In this document: positions 17,347-24,921 of the stretch, piece by piece
Numbering within the stretch: position 1 is the first letter of the stretch
Layout of the letters: every line of letters starts with the position of its first letter
Source: Arthrobacter sp. SDTb3-6
Lineage (GTDB): Bacteria; Actinomycetota; Actinomycetes; Actinomycetales; Micrococcaceae
NCBI RefSeq assembly: GCF_013376095.1
Contig: NZ_JAAMFN010000004.1
Location: 112,669 to 176,668, forward strand
Direction of reading: 5' to 3'
Length of the DNA: 64,000 nucleotides
Notes under the pieces: model-generated
Seen by the model: only the letters and a program-made list of their open reading frames with translations
The model's database searches: none
Told to the model about the DNA's origin: nothing
Program-made: the position numbers and the translations under genes

Positions 17347-18531
17347 TCAGTGGATCATCCTGTCCAGGGCCTCGGCAACCTCCGTGTGGACGGTGCCGCG
17401 CCCCATGTACACGTCTTGGGTCATGGAGATTTGGGCGTGGCCGAGTTGGTCCGCCCCGATACGTGCCGAGAGGCCCTGACCGTCCAGCAGCGTGGCTAGC
17501 GTCTTGCGGAACGTGTGAGAGGTCACCCAGCCCATTCCAAGCGCTGTACGGACCTTACGCCACTGCTTGCTGACCCCGGACGGGTCGCGCAGGTTGCCGC
17601 TGGTGGAGGGGAACACCACGTCGTGGATGTTGCCGTCAGCTTCCAACTGGCGCGCCATGAGCATGGCGATGGCGAAATCAGGCAACGGCAGGACACGCAA
17701 CCCGGCTTTGGTCTTGGTGAAGGACTCACGGACCATGCCGGCCGTGGGTAGTCTGTTCACCTTCCCGCTGATGTTGACCGTCTTGGCTGTGAAGTCAATG
17801 TCCGACCACCGGACGCCCAGCACTTCGGAGATGCGCGCCCCAGTCGCGGCAAACATTGTGACCACGTCGGTAAGGTCCGCCGCCGTGCAGTACTGGGCGA
17901 GTGTCTGGTTTGGTGTGAGCTTGTTCTTCGGGTTTATCACCTTGGGGGAGTGGCGCATGGCGTCCAGGATGCCGCGCAGCTCGTCAATGCTTAGCGCCCT
18001 CGCTGCCTTGGACTCCATCTTGATGGTGCCCACGTCCCGGATAGGATTACGGTCCGTCGCCCCGTACCGCACAGCGAGCCCAAACATGCCCGACAGGACC
18101 ACGCGGGCCGACTTTGCCACGGATGCCCCATGATTGGTTTTCAGGGCCTGTATGAACCCGTCCAGGCGTTGCGTGGTGGCTTCCTGAATGCGGACGTTGC
18201 CCAGCCCCTTGATGATGTACGTGGACACGTACCGGTAACGGGTCATTGTGGCACTGGCCCGGTGTTCGCTGATCAGGTGGGCCTCGAACATTTCCCACAG
18301 CAGGGTTAGCCGGCTGTTCGGTTTCAGGTCATCCATGACGGGCACCGTGCGTTCGGTGAGGTGCTGTGTCAGGTTGCGTTCGGCAGCGGCCCCGGACTTC
18401 CCGGCGCGCTCCACTAACCGGGTAACGCCGTCCAGGTCCCGGACGCGGGCCTTCGCAACCCAGCCGCCCTTGGCGTCTTGGCTGCGAGTGATCTTCCCCC
18501 AAGACCCAATGGGAAGCGGTGGCCTAGGCAT
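17347..18531 (-). CDS. Tyrosine-type site-specific integrase
   Basis: A 394-residue recombinase that catalyses integration and excision at the tRNA site. With the ATG at 18531 as start, the catalytic residues are Arg233 (ATGARISEVLGVRW), Lys275 (TKTKAGLRVLPL), His339 and Arg342 (TSHTFRKTLATLL), His365 (LGHAQISMTQ) and Tyr375 (DVYMGRG). N-terminal arm-binding and SAM-like core-binding regions precede them. The ATG at 18531 overlaps the upstream HTH gene by 8 bases; a longer frame opens at 18564. The gene reads toward attL and ends 93 bases from it, the usual phage and island layout. Confidence 0.95.
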   Translation of the reverse strand: MPRPPLPIGSWGKITRSQDAKGGWVAKARVRDLDGVTRLVERAGKSGAAAERNLTQHLTERTVPVMDDLKPNSRLTLLWEMFEAHLISEHRASATMTRYRYVSTYIIKGLGNVRIQEATTQRLDGFIQALKTNHGASVAKSARVVLSGMFGLAVRYGATDRNPIRDVGTIKMESKAARALSIDELRGILDAMRHSPKVINPKNKLTPNQTLAQYCTAADLTDVVTMFAATGARISEVLGVRWSDIDFTAKTVNISGKVNRLPTAGMVRESFTKTKAGLRVLPLPDFAIAMLMARQLEADGNIHDVVFPSTSGNLRDPSGVSKQWRKVRTALGMGWVTSHTFRKTLATLLDGQGLSARIGADQLGHAQISMTQDVYMGRGTVHTEVAEALDRMIH

Positions 18532-19138
18532 CGTCCCGGCCCGTCCTGTCATGCCCCGGATCACTCAACGCCGGCCCATCATCGAAACCCGAATATGCGC
18601 GCTCACGGGACGGCTCGTGAGCGTCGTCAGTCGCGGCTGATTCTCGGGGAATTAGGCCCTCGGCTTTGGCCTTGGCAATCCATGCGCCTGCCGTTCGGGC
18701 CGGTAATTCAAAGATGTTTTGGACCGCCTTGGTCGGTGGCTCCTGTACTGCATCGGCTGACCTATAGATTCGAGCTACAGCTTGGAGTGATTCCATAGTT
18801 GGTCCCGCTGCTTTCGCCGCTGCCGCTTCCGCTGGCGTGAGTAGCCCGAACGCGAACCGAGGCCAGAGCACTAACCCAGCATTTGCGATCATCGTATTGC
18901 GAACAATTGCCGCCGGTTTTATTCCTCGAAGACCAATACCCGTAATGGCGTCCCCGCCCGGTCTCTGGCGGACTGTCAATGTTGATATTTCGTAGCGTTC
19001 ATTCACGAGCCGCACAACGGCTTCAAGGTCGTAGCCGTGGTAGTCAACCAGACGGTGGGTTACCTCGTTCCACAGATCGAAGCCCGGGAAGAGTTCGGTC
19101 TTTCCTGATTCGGTGCGCGGTTCGACTATTGATTCCAT
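18524..19138 (-). CDS. Element-encoded protein with a C-terminal HTH-like segment
   Basis: About 204 residues from the Met at 19138 (MESIVEPRTESGK); the open frame runs to 19231. Seen near the C-terminus: an IYRSADAVQ segment followed by PPTKAVQNIFELPARTAG and AWIAKAKAEGLIP, a pattern found as a small DNA-binding helix-turn-helix in many actinobacterial phage and island proteins. The rest is not recognised. It is co-transcribed with the integrase, which starts inside its 3' end. It might control integrase expression or act in excision; this is inference. Confidence 0.65.
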   Translation of the reverse strand: MESIVEPRTESGKTELFPGFDLWNEVTHRLVDYHGYDLEAVVRLVNERYEISTLTVRQRPGGDAITGIGLRGIKPAAIVRNTMIANAGLVLWPRFAFGLLTPAEAAAAKAAGPTMESLQAVARIYRSADAVQEPPTKAVQNIFELPARTAGAWIAKAKAEGLIPRESAATDDAHEPSRERAYSGFDDGPALSDPGHDRTGRDDA

Positions 19139-19293
19139 GCTCCCAGAGTACGGGACTGCCGCGTAATGCAACAGCAGGCAGGAGACGTCAAAAATAACTT
19201 GTAGCAGTCTCTTGCATTCATCTGCCATCATGTGTCACACTTGAAGTAGCCGAAGGATGCAGAGGTCGGCATCATCGAAAACTAGGAGTCGCT
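19139..19293. promoter_or_regulatory. Divergent control region of the element
   Basis: 155 bases between the leftward HTH-integrase operon and the rightward excisionase operon. A candidate leftward promoter is TTGACG (complement of 19186-19191), 17-base spacer, CATTAC (complement of 19163-19168). A short palindrome, GTGTCACAC, lies at 19232-19240. The rightward gene has AGGAG at 19284-19288. This is where a lysogeny-type switch would be placed; no operator is proven. Confidence 0.35.
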
Positions 19294-19524
19294 ATGACCA
19301 TCGAGACCAAGGACGCAGTCAGCCCACTAACCCCGGGGTCCATGAACCCGTTGCGGAACGCGCAGTGGACGGCCGACTATCTCGGGATCACCGTCCAGTC
19401 TCTCTACAACCTGCGCATGACAGGGCGCGGTCCGCGTGCCGTTCGTGTCGGGAAGTACCTGAAATTCCGTGAGTCAGAAATTTTCGCGTGGGTTGAGTCC
19501 CAGCTTGAACCGAGGCGCGCCTGA
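19294..19524 (+). CDS. Excisionase-like helix-turn-helix protein (AlpA/MerR type)
   Basis: 76 residues, one winged-helix domain: WTADYLGITVQSLYNLRMTG, then RVGKYLKFRESEIFAWVESQ. This is the standard layout of the HTH_17/excisionase family, in which the protein bends att DNA or acts as an activator. It is the first gene of the rightward operon and is preceded by AGGAG. Its stop overlaps the next start (TGATG). It could be an excisionase or an AlpA-like activator; the position opposite the integrase fits both. Confidence 0.85.
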   Translation: MTIETKDAVSPLTPGSMNPLRNAQWTADYLGITVQSLYNLRMTGRGPRAVRVGKYLKFRESEIFAWVESQLEPRRA

Positions 19525-19829
19525 TGGGGACGCCGGCAGTTTTGGAAGACCTGGCGTGGCCCGAGAAAGCGCTACAGGCCATTGAGGCGGAAGCCCGCAC
19601 GGGCAGGACGTTTGACGGGTACCAACTCCAAATCAGGCACGGGCTGGCAGACCCTGGCAGTCCGCAACAGTGGGGCTCGGTCATCAAGACAGCCGCCCGC
19701 CGCCGAATCATTGAGTGCGTGGGATTCCACATCACCCAGCGGCCCACCAGACGCGGCGGAATTTGCCGGGTATGGACCGGCTGCACAAAGACTGACGGCC
19801 CCGGCGCTACGAACGCCGAGACCGTCTAA
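19524..19829 (+). CDS. Small phage-type protein of unknown function
   Basis: 101 residues. The pattern FDGYQLQIRHGLADPGSP, QQWGSVIKTAARRRII and RGGICRVWTG resembles short actinophage early proteins that have no assigned role. It starts inside the excisionase stop codon (TGATG), so translation is coupled. The domain looks like a small winged-helix or nuclease-accessory fold, but I cannot name it. Replication or transcription accessory is a guess from its position. Confidence 0.65.
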   Translation: MGTPAVLEDLAWPEKALQAIEAEARTGRTFDGYQLQIRHGLADPGSPQQWGSVIKTAARRRIIECVGFHITQRPTRRGGICRVWTGCTKTDGPGATNAETV

Positions 19830-19868
19830 CCAACCACCCGCAACACCAATAATCACGAGGAAGTTACC

Positions 19869-20255
19869 ATGTCCCAGTCTATCAGCACCGCAACCACCAA
19901 CACCAGCACCACGGCGGGCAAGTCTGCCGCCAAGATGCCCGAGTTTGTCAGGCTTTCTGACGCCAATAGCCCCGAGATCTACGCCCGGGCCGAGGCGTAC
20001 AGGCAGTACTTCAAGAGCAACCAGGACGCCCAGACCGCCCACAACTTCATCATCTGCATGGATGACATCCATCCCAACGGGGTGGCTTGGTTGGTGAAGT
20101 CCTTGGCGTTCGATGGTTCGATGACGGGGAAGGCCCTTGAAATGGGCGTGCGCCTCGCCTGGATTCACGCCGACCATGGATCAGTTTCGATCACGTTGAA
20201 GGACTGGGCCCGGCTCTACACGATGGCTTACGGCCCGGTCACGGCGGACGCCTGA
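19869..20255 (+). CDS. Uncharacterised element protein
   Basis: 128 residues. A Ser/Thr/Ala-rich N-terminus (~20 residues) is followed by a globular acidic-to-neutral part with DAQTAHNFIICMDDIHPNG. There are no membrane segments or recognised motifs. The ATG at 19869 is preceded by GAGGAAG. Its TGA overlaps the next ATG (TGATG). Confidence 0.6.
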   Translation: MSQSISTATTNTSTTAGKSAAKMPEFVRLSDANSPEIYARAEAYRQYFKSNQDAQTAHNFIICMDDIHPNGVAWLVKSLAFDGSMTGKALEMGVRLAWIHADHGSVSITLKDWARLYTMAYGPVTADA

Positions 20256-20509
20256 TGGACACGCCGACACTGCGCATCTTGGAGCAGGAAAAGGAAGCCC
20301 GGAAGATGGGCGCAACGTCCTACACCGAGTTGATGCCGCCCATGCGGCGACTCGTGGACGATGTGGTGGACGACAAGTTCGGTCCGCCCGAGGGTGTTCA
20401 GTGGATTGAGTCACGCATCCCGGAAGGGTACGAGGACATGAGTCCCGGACTGATCGCCCGGGCCATGTACCGGCGCGGCGTCCGGTACGTTCCGGACGCC
20501 GACCGTTGA
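20255..20509 (+). CDS. Uncharacterised small element protein
   Basis: 84 residues, charged, probably helical: EQEKEARKMGATSYTE and RRLVDDVVDDKFGPPEG. It is translationally coupled to the preceding gene through a TGATG overlap. No family recognised. Confidence 0.6.
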   Translation: MDTPTLRILEQEKEARKMGATSYTELMPPMRRLVDDVVDDKFGPPEGVQWIESRIPEGYEDMSPGLIARAMYRRGVRYVPDADR

Positions 20510-20599
20510 ACCACCAGTTACCCACAAGCCAGCGGGGAAGCGTGAGCAACTTCCCCGCCTGGGTCACCCAGCCTATTCAGGACCCGAAGGAAACCACTC

Positions 20600-20683
20600 A
20601 TGCTCAACCCGAAACAGCCGCCCCGTGCTGAACTACCCGCCCCCGGGTCGACCGGTGAAGGTGCAGGCCGTCATGGGATCTGA
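20600..20683 (+). CDS. Possible 27-residue leader peptide of the replication gene
   Basis: The ATG at 20600 follows GAAGGAA at a good distance (about 9 bases) and reads MLNPKQPPRAELPAPGSTGE to a TGA at 20681-20683. It ends 8 bases past the ATG at 20673, the likeliest start of the next gene, in another frame. The downstream gene has only a weak ribosome site of its own, so translation of this leader could bring ribosomes to it. It may be chance. Confidence 0.3.
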   Translation: MLNPKQPPRAELPAPGSTGEGAGRHGI

Positions 20684-21467
20684 CAACGCCAAGAAAGTCC
20701 ACCGCTACGGCGGCAGCCTGACGGGGAACCAGTACAAGGTCCTCACCCATATGGCATGGGTGAGCTACGACCGGCGCGGCATCCCGAAGGGTGGCAAGGA
20801 TCGGGACGGCAACACCGCCAAGCCGCTTCAATTCTTCGGCAACGCCCAGGCATCCGCGCTGGAAGCCCTGGGGCGGGACAAGAAGCCCGCTGTGGCCCTC
20901 CGGCTGTGGGAACGCGCCGTGAAGGAGCTTACGGACCTTGGAATCATCAAGGTTGTTGAGCGGGCCATCCCAAACAAGCGCACGGCTCGCTATGAACTCG
21001 ATCTTGGATGCCTTGAGACAGGCCGGGAAGCTGTGGATAACTTTGTTGAGGCCCCCGAGGTTAGCGAACAAAAAGTACGTGAACCTAGCGAACAAAAAGT
21101 TCGTGAACCCGTTGAGGATCACGAACAAAAAGTTCGTCAAACCCCCGAGGTTAGCGAACAAAAAGTACGGGCATACTTACAAGGTTCTACTAACCAAGTT
21201 GAAGCAAGCAATCAAAAGGACCAACTTACAAGCCGCTCCCGTCGCGCTGTCTCGTCACCACGCGCACGCGGAACGCTTTTGCTTGCACAAGATGATGACT
21301 CCACCATCTACGACAATGCACGGCAGCACCTCGGCAATCTCGGCCCAGACCGCAGCGACCACTACATGGACAAAGCACGTCAGGACCTCGGCACAGACGC
21401 GCCACTCCGTGAGCGTGTCATCCACGCCGCCGCTCTCGCCGGCTGGCAGGAACAGGCGGCATCGTGA
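20673..21467 (+). CDS. Replication-initiator-like protein with iterons in its gene
   Basis: 264 residues from ATG 20673 (MGSDNAKKVHRYGG); GTG 20625 would add 16. Seen: an N-terminal winged-helix-like region (residues ~13-110: LTGNQYKVLTHMAWVSYDRR, ALRLWERAVKELTDLGIIKV) typical of phage and plasmid initiators; a repetitive linker with four SEQKVR- or HEQKVR-type units; and a C-terminal charged domain. The linker DNA holds four iterons (21064-21170). A gene that carries its own origin resembles lambda O. The role is inferred from fold type, repeats and position, and no family was confirmed. Confidence 0.6.
   Translation: MGSDNAKKVHRYGGSLTGNQYKVLTHMAWVSYDRRGIPKGGKDRDGNTAKPLQFFGNAQASALEALGRDKKPAVALRLWERAVKELTDLGIIKVVERAIPNKRTARYELDLGCLETGREAVDNFVEAPEVSEQKVREPSEQKVREPVEDHEQKVRQTPEVSEQKVRAYLQGSTNQVEASNQKDQLTSRSRRAVSSPRARGTLLLAQDDDSTIYDNARQHLGNLGPDRSDHYMDKARQDLGTDAPLRERVIHAAALAGWQEQAAS
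21052..21170 (+). repeat. Four iterons inside the initiator-like gene: candidate origin
   Basis: Units of consensus GCGAACAAAAAGTWCGT at 21064-21080, 21088-21104, 21121-21137 and 21154-21170 (spacings 24, 33 and 33 bases). The middle two contain the inverted repeat CGAAC-AAAAA-GTTCG. A longer 28-bp identity links 21052-21079 and 21142-21169. A relatively A-rich stretch follows (~21180-21235). Spacings are multiples of three, so the protein repeats too. Confidence 0.65.
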
Positions 21468-21967
21468 CCATCACGAAACCCCAGGCCCAGGCTCTCGCCG
21501 CGCTACTGCATGAACTCCGCCCCGAATGGGTGCCAGCCTCGTTGATGACTCTCATTTGGGAACACCGCGATGACCACCCGTTTCCGGAACTCACCGCCGC
21601 CGCCGTGGCCGTCGCAATCAACCCGGACAAGCGAACACCCGGCATCATATTTCTACCCGGCACACACTGGCACCTGACAGCCCAGAAGCCCGCCCCGCAA
21701 CAGTTCCTCACCACCGCCGAGAAACGCCGTCTGGCGCACGCACAGCGGGCCGGATACGACGCGGTAAAAAACGGCGTCGACCCGTTCGACACATCCACCC
21801 CGTTCCACATCCCCGTCATCAGCCCCGACGACCTCAACCCCGCCGCCACCATGGAAGCCTTCCAACGCGGCCAAGACCTCGCACGCTGGGAGCAACGCCA
21901 GCACCAACCCGGCCCCGCAGCTATCGAAGCCCCCACCACCAACGTCATCGAAGAAGCCGCCCAATGA
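21464..21967 (+). CDS. Uncharacterised element protein
   Basis: 167 residues. The GTG start overlaps the initiator stop (GTGA). The N-terminal helical part (QAQALAALLHELRPEWVPAS) and the HPFPELTAAAVAVAINPDKR segment resemble small proteins that follow replication genes in actinobacterial phages and islands. A Pro-rich tail ends IEEAAQ. There is no catalytic motif. It might be a replication or helicase-loader accessory by position; not established. Confidence 0.6.
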   Translation: MTITKPQAQALAALLHELRPEWVPASLMTLIWEHRDDHPFPELTAAAVAVAINPDKRTPGIIFLPGTHWHLTAQKPAPQQFLTTAEKRRLAHAQRAGYDAVKNGVDPFDTSTPFHIPVISPDDLNPAATMEAFQRGQDLARWEQRQHQPGPAAIEAPTTNVIEEAAQ

Positions 21968-22119
21968 CCACCACCCAAGACCTCGCCACGTTGCAAGCCG
22001 CGAACAACCGACTCACCGCCCAAGTCAAAGCGCTTGTCGACCTCCTGGCACACCGGGGCACCCTCACCATTGCCGACGCCTACGGCATCCACCACATCGA
22101 AGCGGACACCACACCATGA
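21964..22119 (+). CDS. 51-residue coiled element protein
   Basis: The ATG at 21964 overlaps the previous TGA (ATGA), and its own TGA overlaps the next ATG. The sequence begins MTTTQDLATLQAANNRLTAQ with heptad-like spacing, a short coiled coil. Conserved overlap on both sides makes it a probable gene despite its size. Function unknown. Confidence 0.55.
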   Translation: MTTTQDLATLQAANNRLTAQVKALVDLLAHRGTLTIADAYGIHHIEADTTP

Positions 22120-22271
22120 AAACCAGCCCATGCCCGGAATGCACGGCAACCAAACACACCACCCGCTACACCGAAGACGGCCCCATCTACTCGATACGCA
22201 TCACCCACCAGCCCGACTGCACCGCCTACGCGGCCCGCCAAGCCACCGCCAAGGCCCTGGCAGACCAATGA
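22116..22271 (+). CDS. 51-residue protein with a CPEC zinc-knuckle-like motif
   Basis: The ATG overlaps the preceding stop (ATGA), and its stop overlaps the next start. It begins MKTSPCPECTATKHTTRYTE and ends with HQPDCTAYAA. Two Cys in CPEC plus His and Cys in HQPDC are plausible ligands for one zinc. Microproteins of this look are common in actinophage early regions and have no assigned role. Confidence 0.55.
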   Translation: MKTSPCPECTATKHTTRYTEDGPIYSIRITHQPDCTAYAARQATAKALADQ

Positions 22272-22489
22272 ACGAGGAAACGGCCACCCTACCGGAACTA
22301 GTCGAATACTGGCGCAACCAAGCCGCCTACTGGAAAACCCGGGCACTCACCGCCGAACACAAAACCGGGGCCAAACCCGCCACCCCCGAAACCGACACCC
22401 ACCGCCGCATCAGCTACACCGACAGAACCGGCGACACAGCCGCACACCACGCAGACAAAACCAGGAGAAAACATGCCCACCACAAATAA
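22268..22489 (+). CDS. 73-residue charged element protein
   Basis: The ATG overlaps the preceding stop (ATGA) and reads MNEETATLPELVEYWRNQAA; the tail is His/Arg/Lys-rich (HHADKTRRKHAHHK). Its 3' end overlaps the start of the XRE gene by 17 bases. An upstream extension of the frame to 22034 overlaps coupled genes and is rejected. Function unknown. Confidence 0.5.
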   Translation: MNEETATLPELVEYWRNQAAYWKTRALTAEHKTGAKPATPETDTHRRISYTDRTGDTAAHHADKTRRKHAHHK

Positions 22490-23051
22490 GCGCAGTGTGA
22501 TAAGTCAGCCCCCCGTACATGGCACACGCGGGATGGTTGACGATGTGGAGCGCGAACACCTGTTGCAGGGTGTTGCCGCCCGGTTGGTTTGGCTCCGTGC
22601 CCGTGCCGGCTATTCGCAGGAGGACGCCGCCGCCTTGGCTGGCCTGTCCCGGACTGGTTTGGGCAAGCTCGAACATGGGCGCTCCCGGCCCACGAAGGAC
22701 AGCCTGCGGGACTTGGCAAGCGTGTACGCGCCGGATCACCCCCAGGTCGAATATTGGAACCTCTGCAAGCTCGCCGGGACATCCCTGCGGGACTCACACA
22801 GGCGGCTCTCACCGGCTCACAAGCCCGCGACCGTACGGACTGCCACGGACAACCTGAAAGCCGTTCTAAAGACCATGGAGCGGCTGCGGGTGAAGGCCGG
22901 CCCGGACCTCACCAAGTTCGACGCGGGCGCAGCTAAGGCCATTGCCGCCGCCGAACAGGCCGTGAGGATCGCCCAGGCCCGGGAAGACCTGTTGCAACGG
23001 CTGCGGGAGAACCCCGAAAACGGCCCGGATTCGGGGGAAAACGTTGGGTAA
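22473..23051 (+). CDS. XRE-family transcriptional regulator
   Basis: 192 residues. The N-terminal HTH_3 domain lies at about residues 30-80 (RLVWLRARAGYSQEDAAALA, LSRTGLGKLEHGRSRPTKDS), followed by an Ala/Glu-rich helical C-terminus (AAKAIAAAEQAVRIAQARED) that may dimerise. A repressor or activator of the element's switch is likely. Unlike a classical repressor it lies within the rightward operon rather than opposite it. Its last codons coincide with a third copy of the arm-site sequence (23040-23058, opposite strand). Confidence 0.85.
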   Translation: MPTTNKRSVISQPPVHGTRGMVDDVEREHLLQGVAARLVWLRARAGYSQEDAAALAGLSRTGLGKLEHGRSRPTKDSLRDLASVYAPDHPQVEYWNLCKLAGTSLRDSHRRLSPAHKPATVRTATDNLKAVLKTMERLRVKAGPDLTKFDAGAAKAIAAAEQAVRIAQAREDLLQRLRENPENGPDSGENVG

Positions 23052-23058
23052 GCGTTGG
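23040..23058 (-). promoter_or_regulatory. Internal copy of the integrase arm-site-like sequence
   Basis: AACGTTGGGTAAGCGTTGG matches the complement of the terminal 19-bp sites at 16 of 19 positions, including both CCAACG half-sites. It overlaps the XRE stop codon and lies 65 bases before the next gene, so it may be a regulatory target as well as, or instead of, an integrase site. Confidence 0.45.
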
Positions 23059-23122
23059 ATCACCCGCCCCGGCATGGCGCAAGTATCCGTGAAAGTCCCT
23101 ACATTCCGCCCAACTGGACGGC

Positions 23123-23476
23123 ATGAACAACACCCAGGCCCGAGAACCGGGCATTATCAGGAGGCCTCTTGTGGGCAAGTTTGACTCGATGGAACTGGTT
23201 GCGTTCGGGCCGGTCGAGAATCCTGCTGCCAGTGGTTTGCCGGCCGAGGACGCGGGCATGGTCTTGGTTGCGCTCATGGACAACAGCGACGGGCAAAAGG
23301 TCACGTTCCTTGTCAGCGCGGACGATGCCCTGATCCTCGGCCACGGTGCGATTGGTCTTGGAGGCGGGTTTGCCGCGTCGGGAAGTTACTTTCGCAAGGC
23401 GCGGCCCGGGTGGTGGCCCGAATGGGAAACCCCTGCGGACCCGTCCGCGTGGCTCACGCCATCGGCGGACCAGTGA
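23123..23476 (+). CDS. Uncharacterised element protein
   Basis: 117 residues: FDSMELVAFGPVENPAASGL, then AGMVLVALMDNSDGQKVTFL, a compact beta-rich domain, and a Trp-rich end (GWWPEWETPADPSAW). No family recognised. A second possible start is a GTG at 23171 (VGKFDSMELVAFG), 9 bases after GAGG. Its stop overlaps the next start (GTGA). Confidence 0.6.
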   Translation: MNNTQAREPGIIRRPLVGKFDSMELVAFGPVENPAASGLPAEDAGMVLVALMDNSDGQKVTFLVSADDALILGHGAIGLGGGFAASGSYFRKARPGWWPEWETPADPSAWLTPSADQ

Positions 23477-23928
23477 GGGATGCCCTGCCGCAGGAGTATG
23501 CGCGTCTGGTGCAGGCTGACGGGTCCGTGGTGGTGCCTGGGGCCGTGGCTGACGGGCTCCTGCGGTTGCTCGTGCTGGGTGTGACAGTGGCGTCCCAGCG
23601 GAACGCCGGGGGCCGTCCCACGGGTGCCGTCATGGACGTGTTGCACGCCCTGAACCAGGCAGCTGTCAAAGCCGCCGAGTCGGGGATGTCCGCCAGCGGA
23701 CCCGACGTTGACGAAAAGCGCATTCTAGAAGAGCAACGGGTGATCGCAGTAAAGACCTCTTCGGAGGTCGCGGCCCTGCTCCAATGCACTGACCGATCTG
23801 TGCGGCGTGCATGCGGGCAGGGCCGACTCCGGGCCACCAAGACGGGCCGTCAATGGCTCATCCGCGAAAACGACTTAGACACCTACAGATTCGGAAAGAC
23901 ACCCCATGGCCCGCACCAGCCAGCGTGA
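23473..23928 (+). CDS. Helix-turn-helix DNA-binding protein (HTH_17 type)
   Basis: 151 residues. GTG 23473 overlaps the preceding TGA. The C-terminal domain TSSEVAALLQCTDRSVRRAC with GRLRATKTGRQWLIRENDL is a MerR/excisionase-like winged helix. The N-terminal half (LVQADGSVVVPGAVADGLLR) is a separate helical domain seen in actinobacterial mobile elements. It overlaps the next gene by 23 bases. It marks the change from early genes to the morphogenesis block and may activate it, by inference. Confidence 0.75.
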   Translation: MRDALPQEYARLVQADGSVVVPGAVADGLLRLLVLGVTVASQRNAGGRPTGAVMDVLHALNQAAVKAAESGMSASGPDVDEKRILEEQRVIAVKTSSEVAALLQCTDRSVRRACGQGRLRATKTGRQWLIRENDLDTYRFGKTPHGPHQPA

Positions 23929-24685
23929 ACCCAAAGCAGCCCCGCCCGCAACGATTCCCGAAGTGACAGACGCCGACGTGAAGGCGGCACAAGCCGCAGC
24001 CAAGGAAGCAATGGACCTTATCGGGGAACTCGAAGAACGCGTCATCAACGGCGACGACACAGTTACCCCGGATGAAATCGCCGCGCAGGAATCCCTCGGC
24101 AGGTTCGCACGGCTCCGGGCAGCGGCAACACTCCGCAAAGCAGCCGGCGCGAAGGAAGCCGCCCGGTTGCGTGACTGCCAGATCCTCCACGATGAGATGA
24201 CCGCCTACGCCGGCCAGGACGGGCAACGCCTCGCTGATTTGTACCAGGCCATCTATGACGCCCGCGAAGAATTCCGGTCCATCATGGAGGAACGCAACGA
24301 CACGGTGTTATCGTGGCACCAGCGCGCCCAGGCCCTGGACATCTCACAGGAGGACGGGCGACCGACCCCCAAGGCCAACGACGGGCTCATCTCCCTCGGG
24401 CGCGGCACCTTCGCCGTCAAGACAGACATCACCGTCTTTGGACACGAAGACATCGACAACTACCTCGGAACCCACGAGAAGGCTATTCCGTTCGACGCCG
24501 ACGCCGTCCAAGCCAAGATTGCCAGGCTGCGCCAGATCGACACGCCCGACCAGCGCACCGTCCCGGAATATATCTACCGGGGACCCAACGGGGCACTCCT
24601 GGAGCGTGACCGGCCCTTCACGGATGAGGAAGTCGCCCGGACGGGCGTACGCCGCATCACTGCCGCCGAAGCGTGGCCCGAGTAA
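23906..24685 (+). CDS. Uncharacterised coiled-coil element protein
   Basis: 259 residues. The N-terminal ~150 residues are highly charged and helical (AAQAAAKEAMDLIGELEERV, AGAKEAARLRDCQILHDEM), consistent with a coiled coil. A mixed C-terminal domain holds GLISLGRGTFAVKTDITVFG and VPEYIYRGPNGALLERDRPF. No family recognised. It lies directly before the small and tail-type genes, so a structural or assembly role is possible but unproven. Confidence 0.6.
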   Translation: MARTSQREPKAAPPATIPEVTDADVKAAQAAAKEAMDLIGELEERVINGDDTVTPDEIAAQESLGRFARLRAAATLRKAAGAKEAARLRDCQILHDEMTAYAGQDGQRLADLYQAIYDAREEFRSIMEERNDTVLSWHQRAQALDISQEDGRPTPKANDGLISLGRGTFAVKTDITVFGHEDIDNYLGTHEKAIPFDADAVQAKIARLRQIDTPDQRTVPEYIYRGPNGALLERDRPFTDEEVARTGVRRITAAEAWPE

Positions 24686-24909
24686 TGGCAACGCAAGTAA
24701 CCGCCGCCGAACTGAAAGCCATGACGGCCGAACAGATCGTGCAGGCGTACCAGGAAGGCCGGTTGGAAGCCCTGTTGACGACACCGGTCAATGACTCGAC
24801 CCAGGCGTCAGCGGCAGCCCGCGCCGCCGAACAGATCAGTGACGCCGATGCGCAACGCATCGACGGGATCAACGAGCCCGGCGCCCGTAATTACCACGGC
24901 AAGGTCTAA
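24685..24909 (+). CDS. Short phage morphogenesis-region protein
   Basis: 74 residues. The ATG overlaps the preceding stop (TAATG). The pattern LKAMTAEQIVQAYQEGRLEALL resembles the 'MTxExIxxAxxxGxLxxLL' segment of short proteins encoded near capsid and portal genes of actinobacteriophages. Its presence without those genes is notable. The role is unknown; binding to a helper structural protein is speculation. Confidence 0.55.
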   Translation: MATQVTAAELKAMTAEQIVQAYQEGRLEALLTTPVNDSTQASAAARAAEQISDADAQRIDGINEPGARNYHGKV

Positions 24910-24921
24910 CCATGAGGTCCC

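Noticed and set aside
22034..22267. N-terminal extension of the 73-residue protein
   Set aside because: Covered by two micro-genes in other frames with interlocked ATGA overlaps, which fit better.
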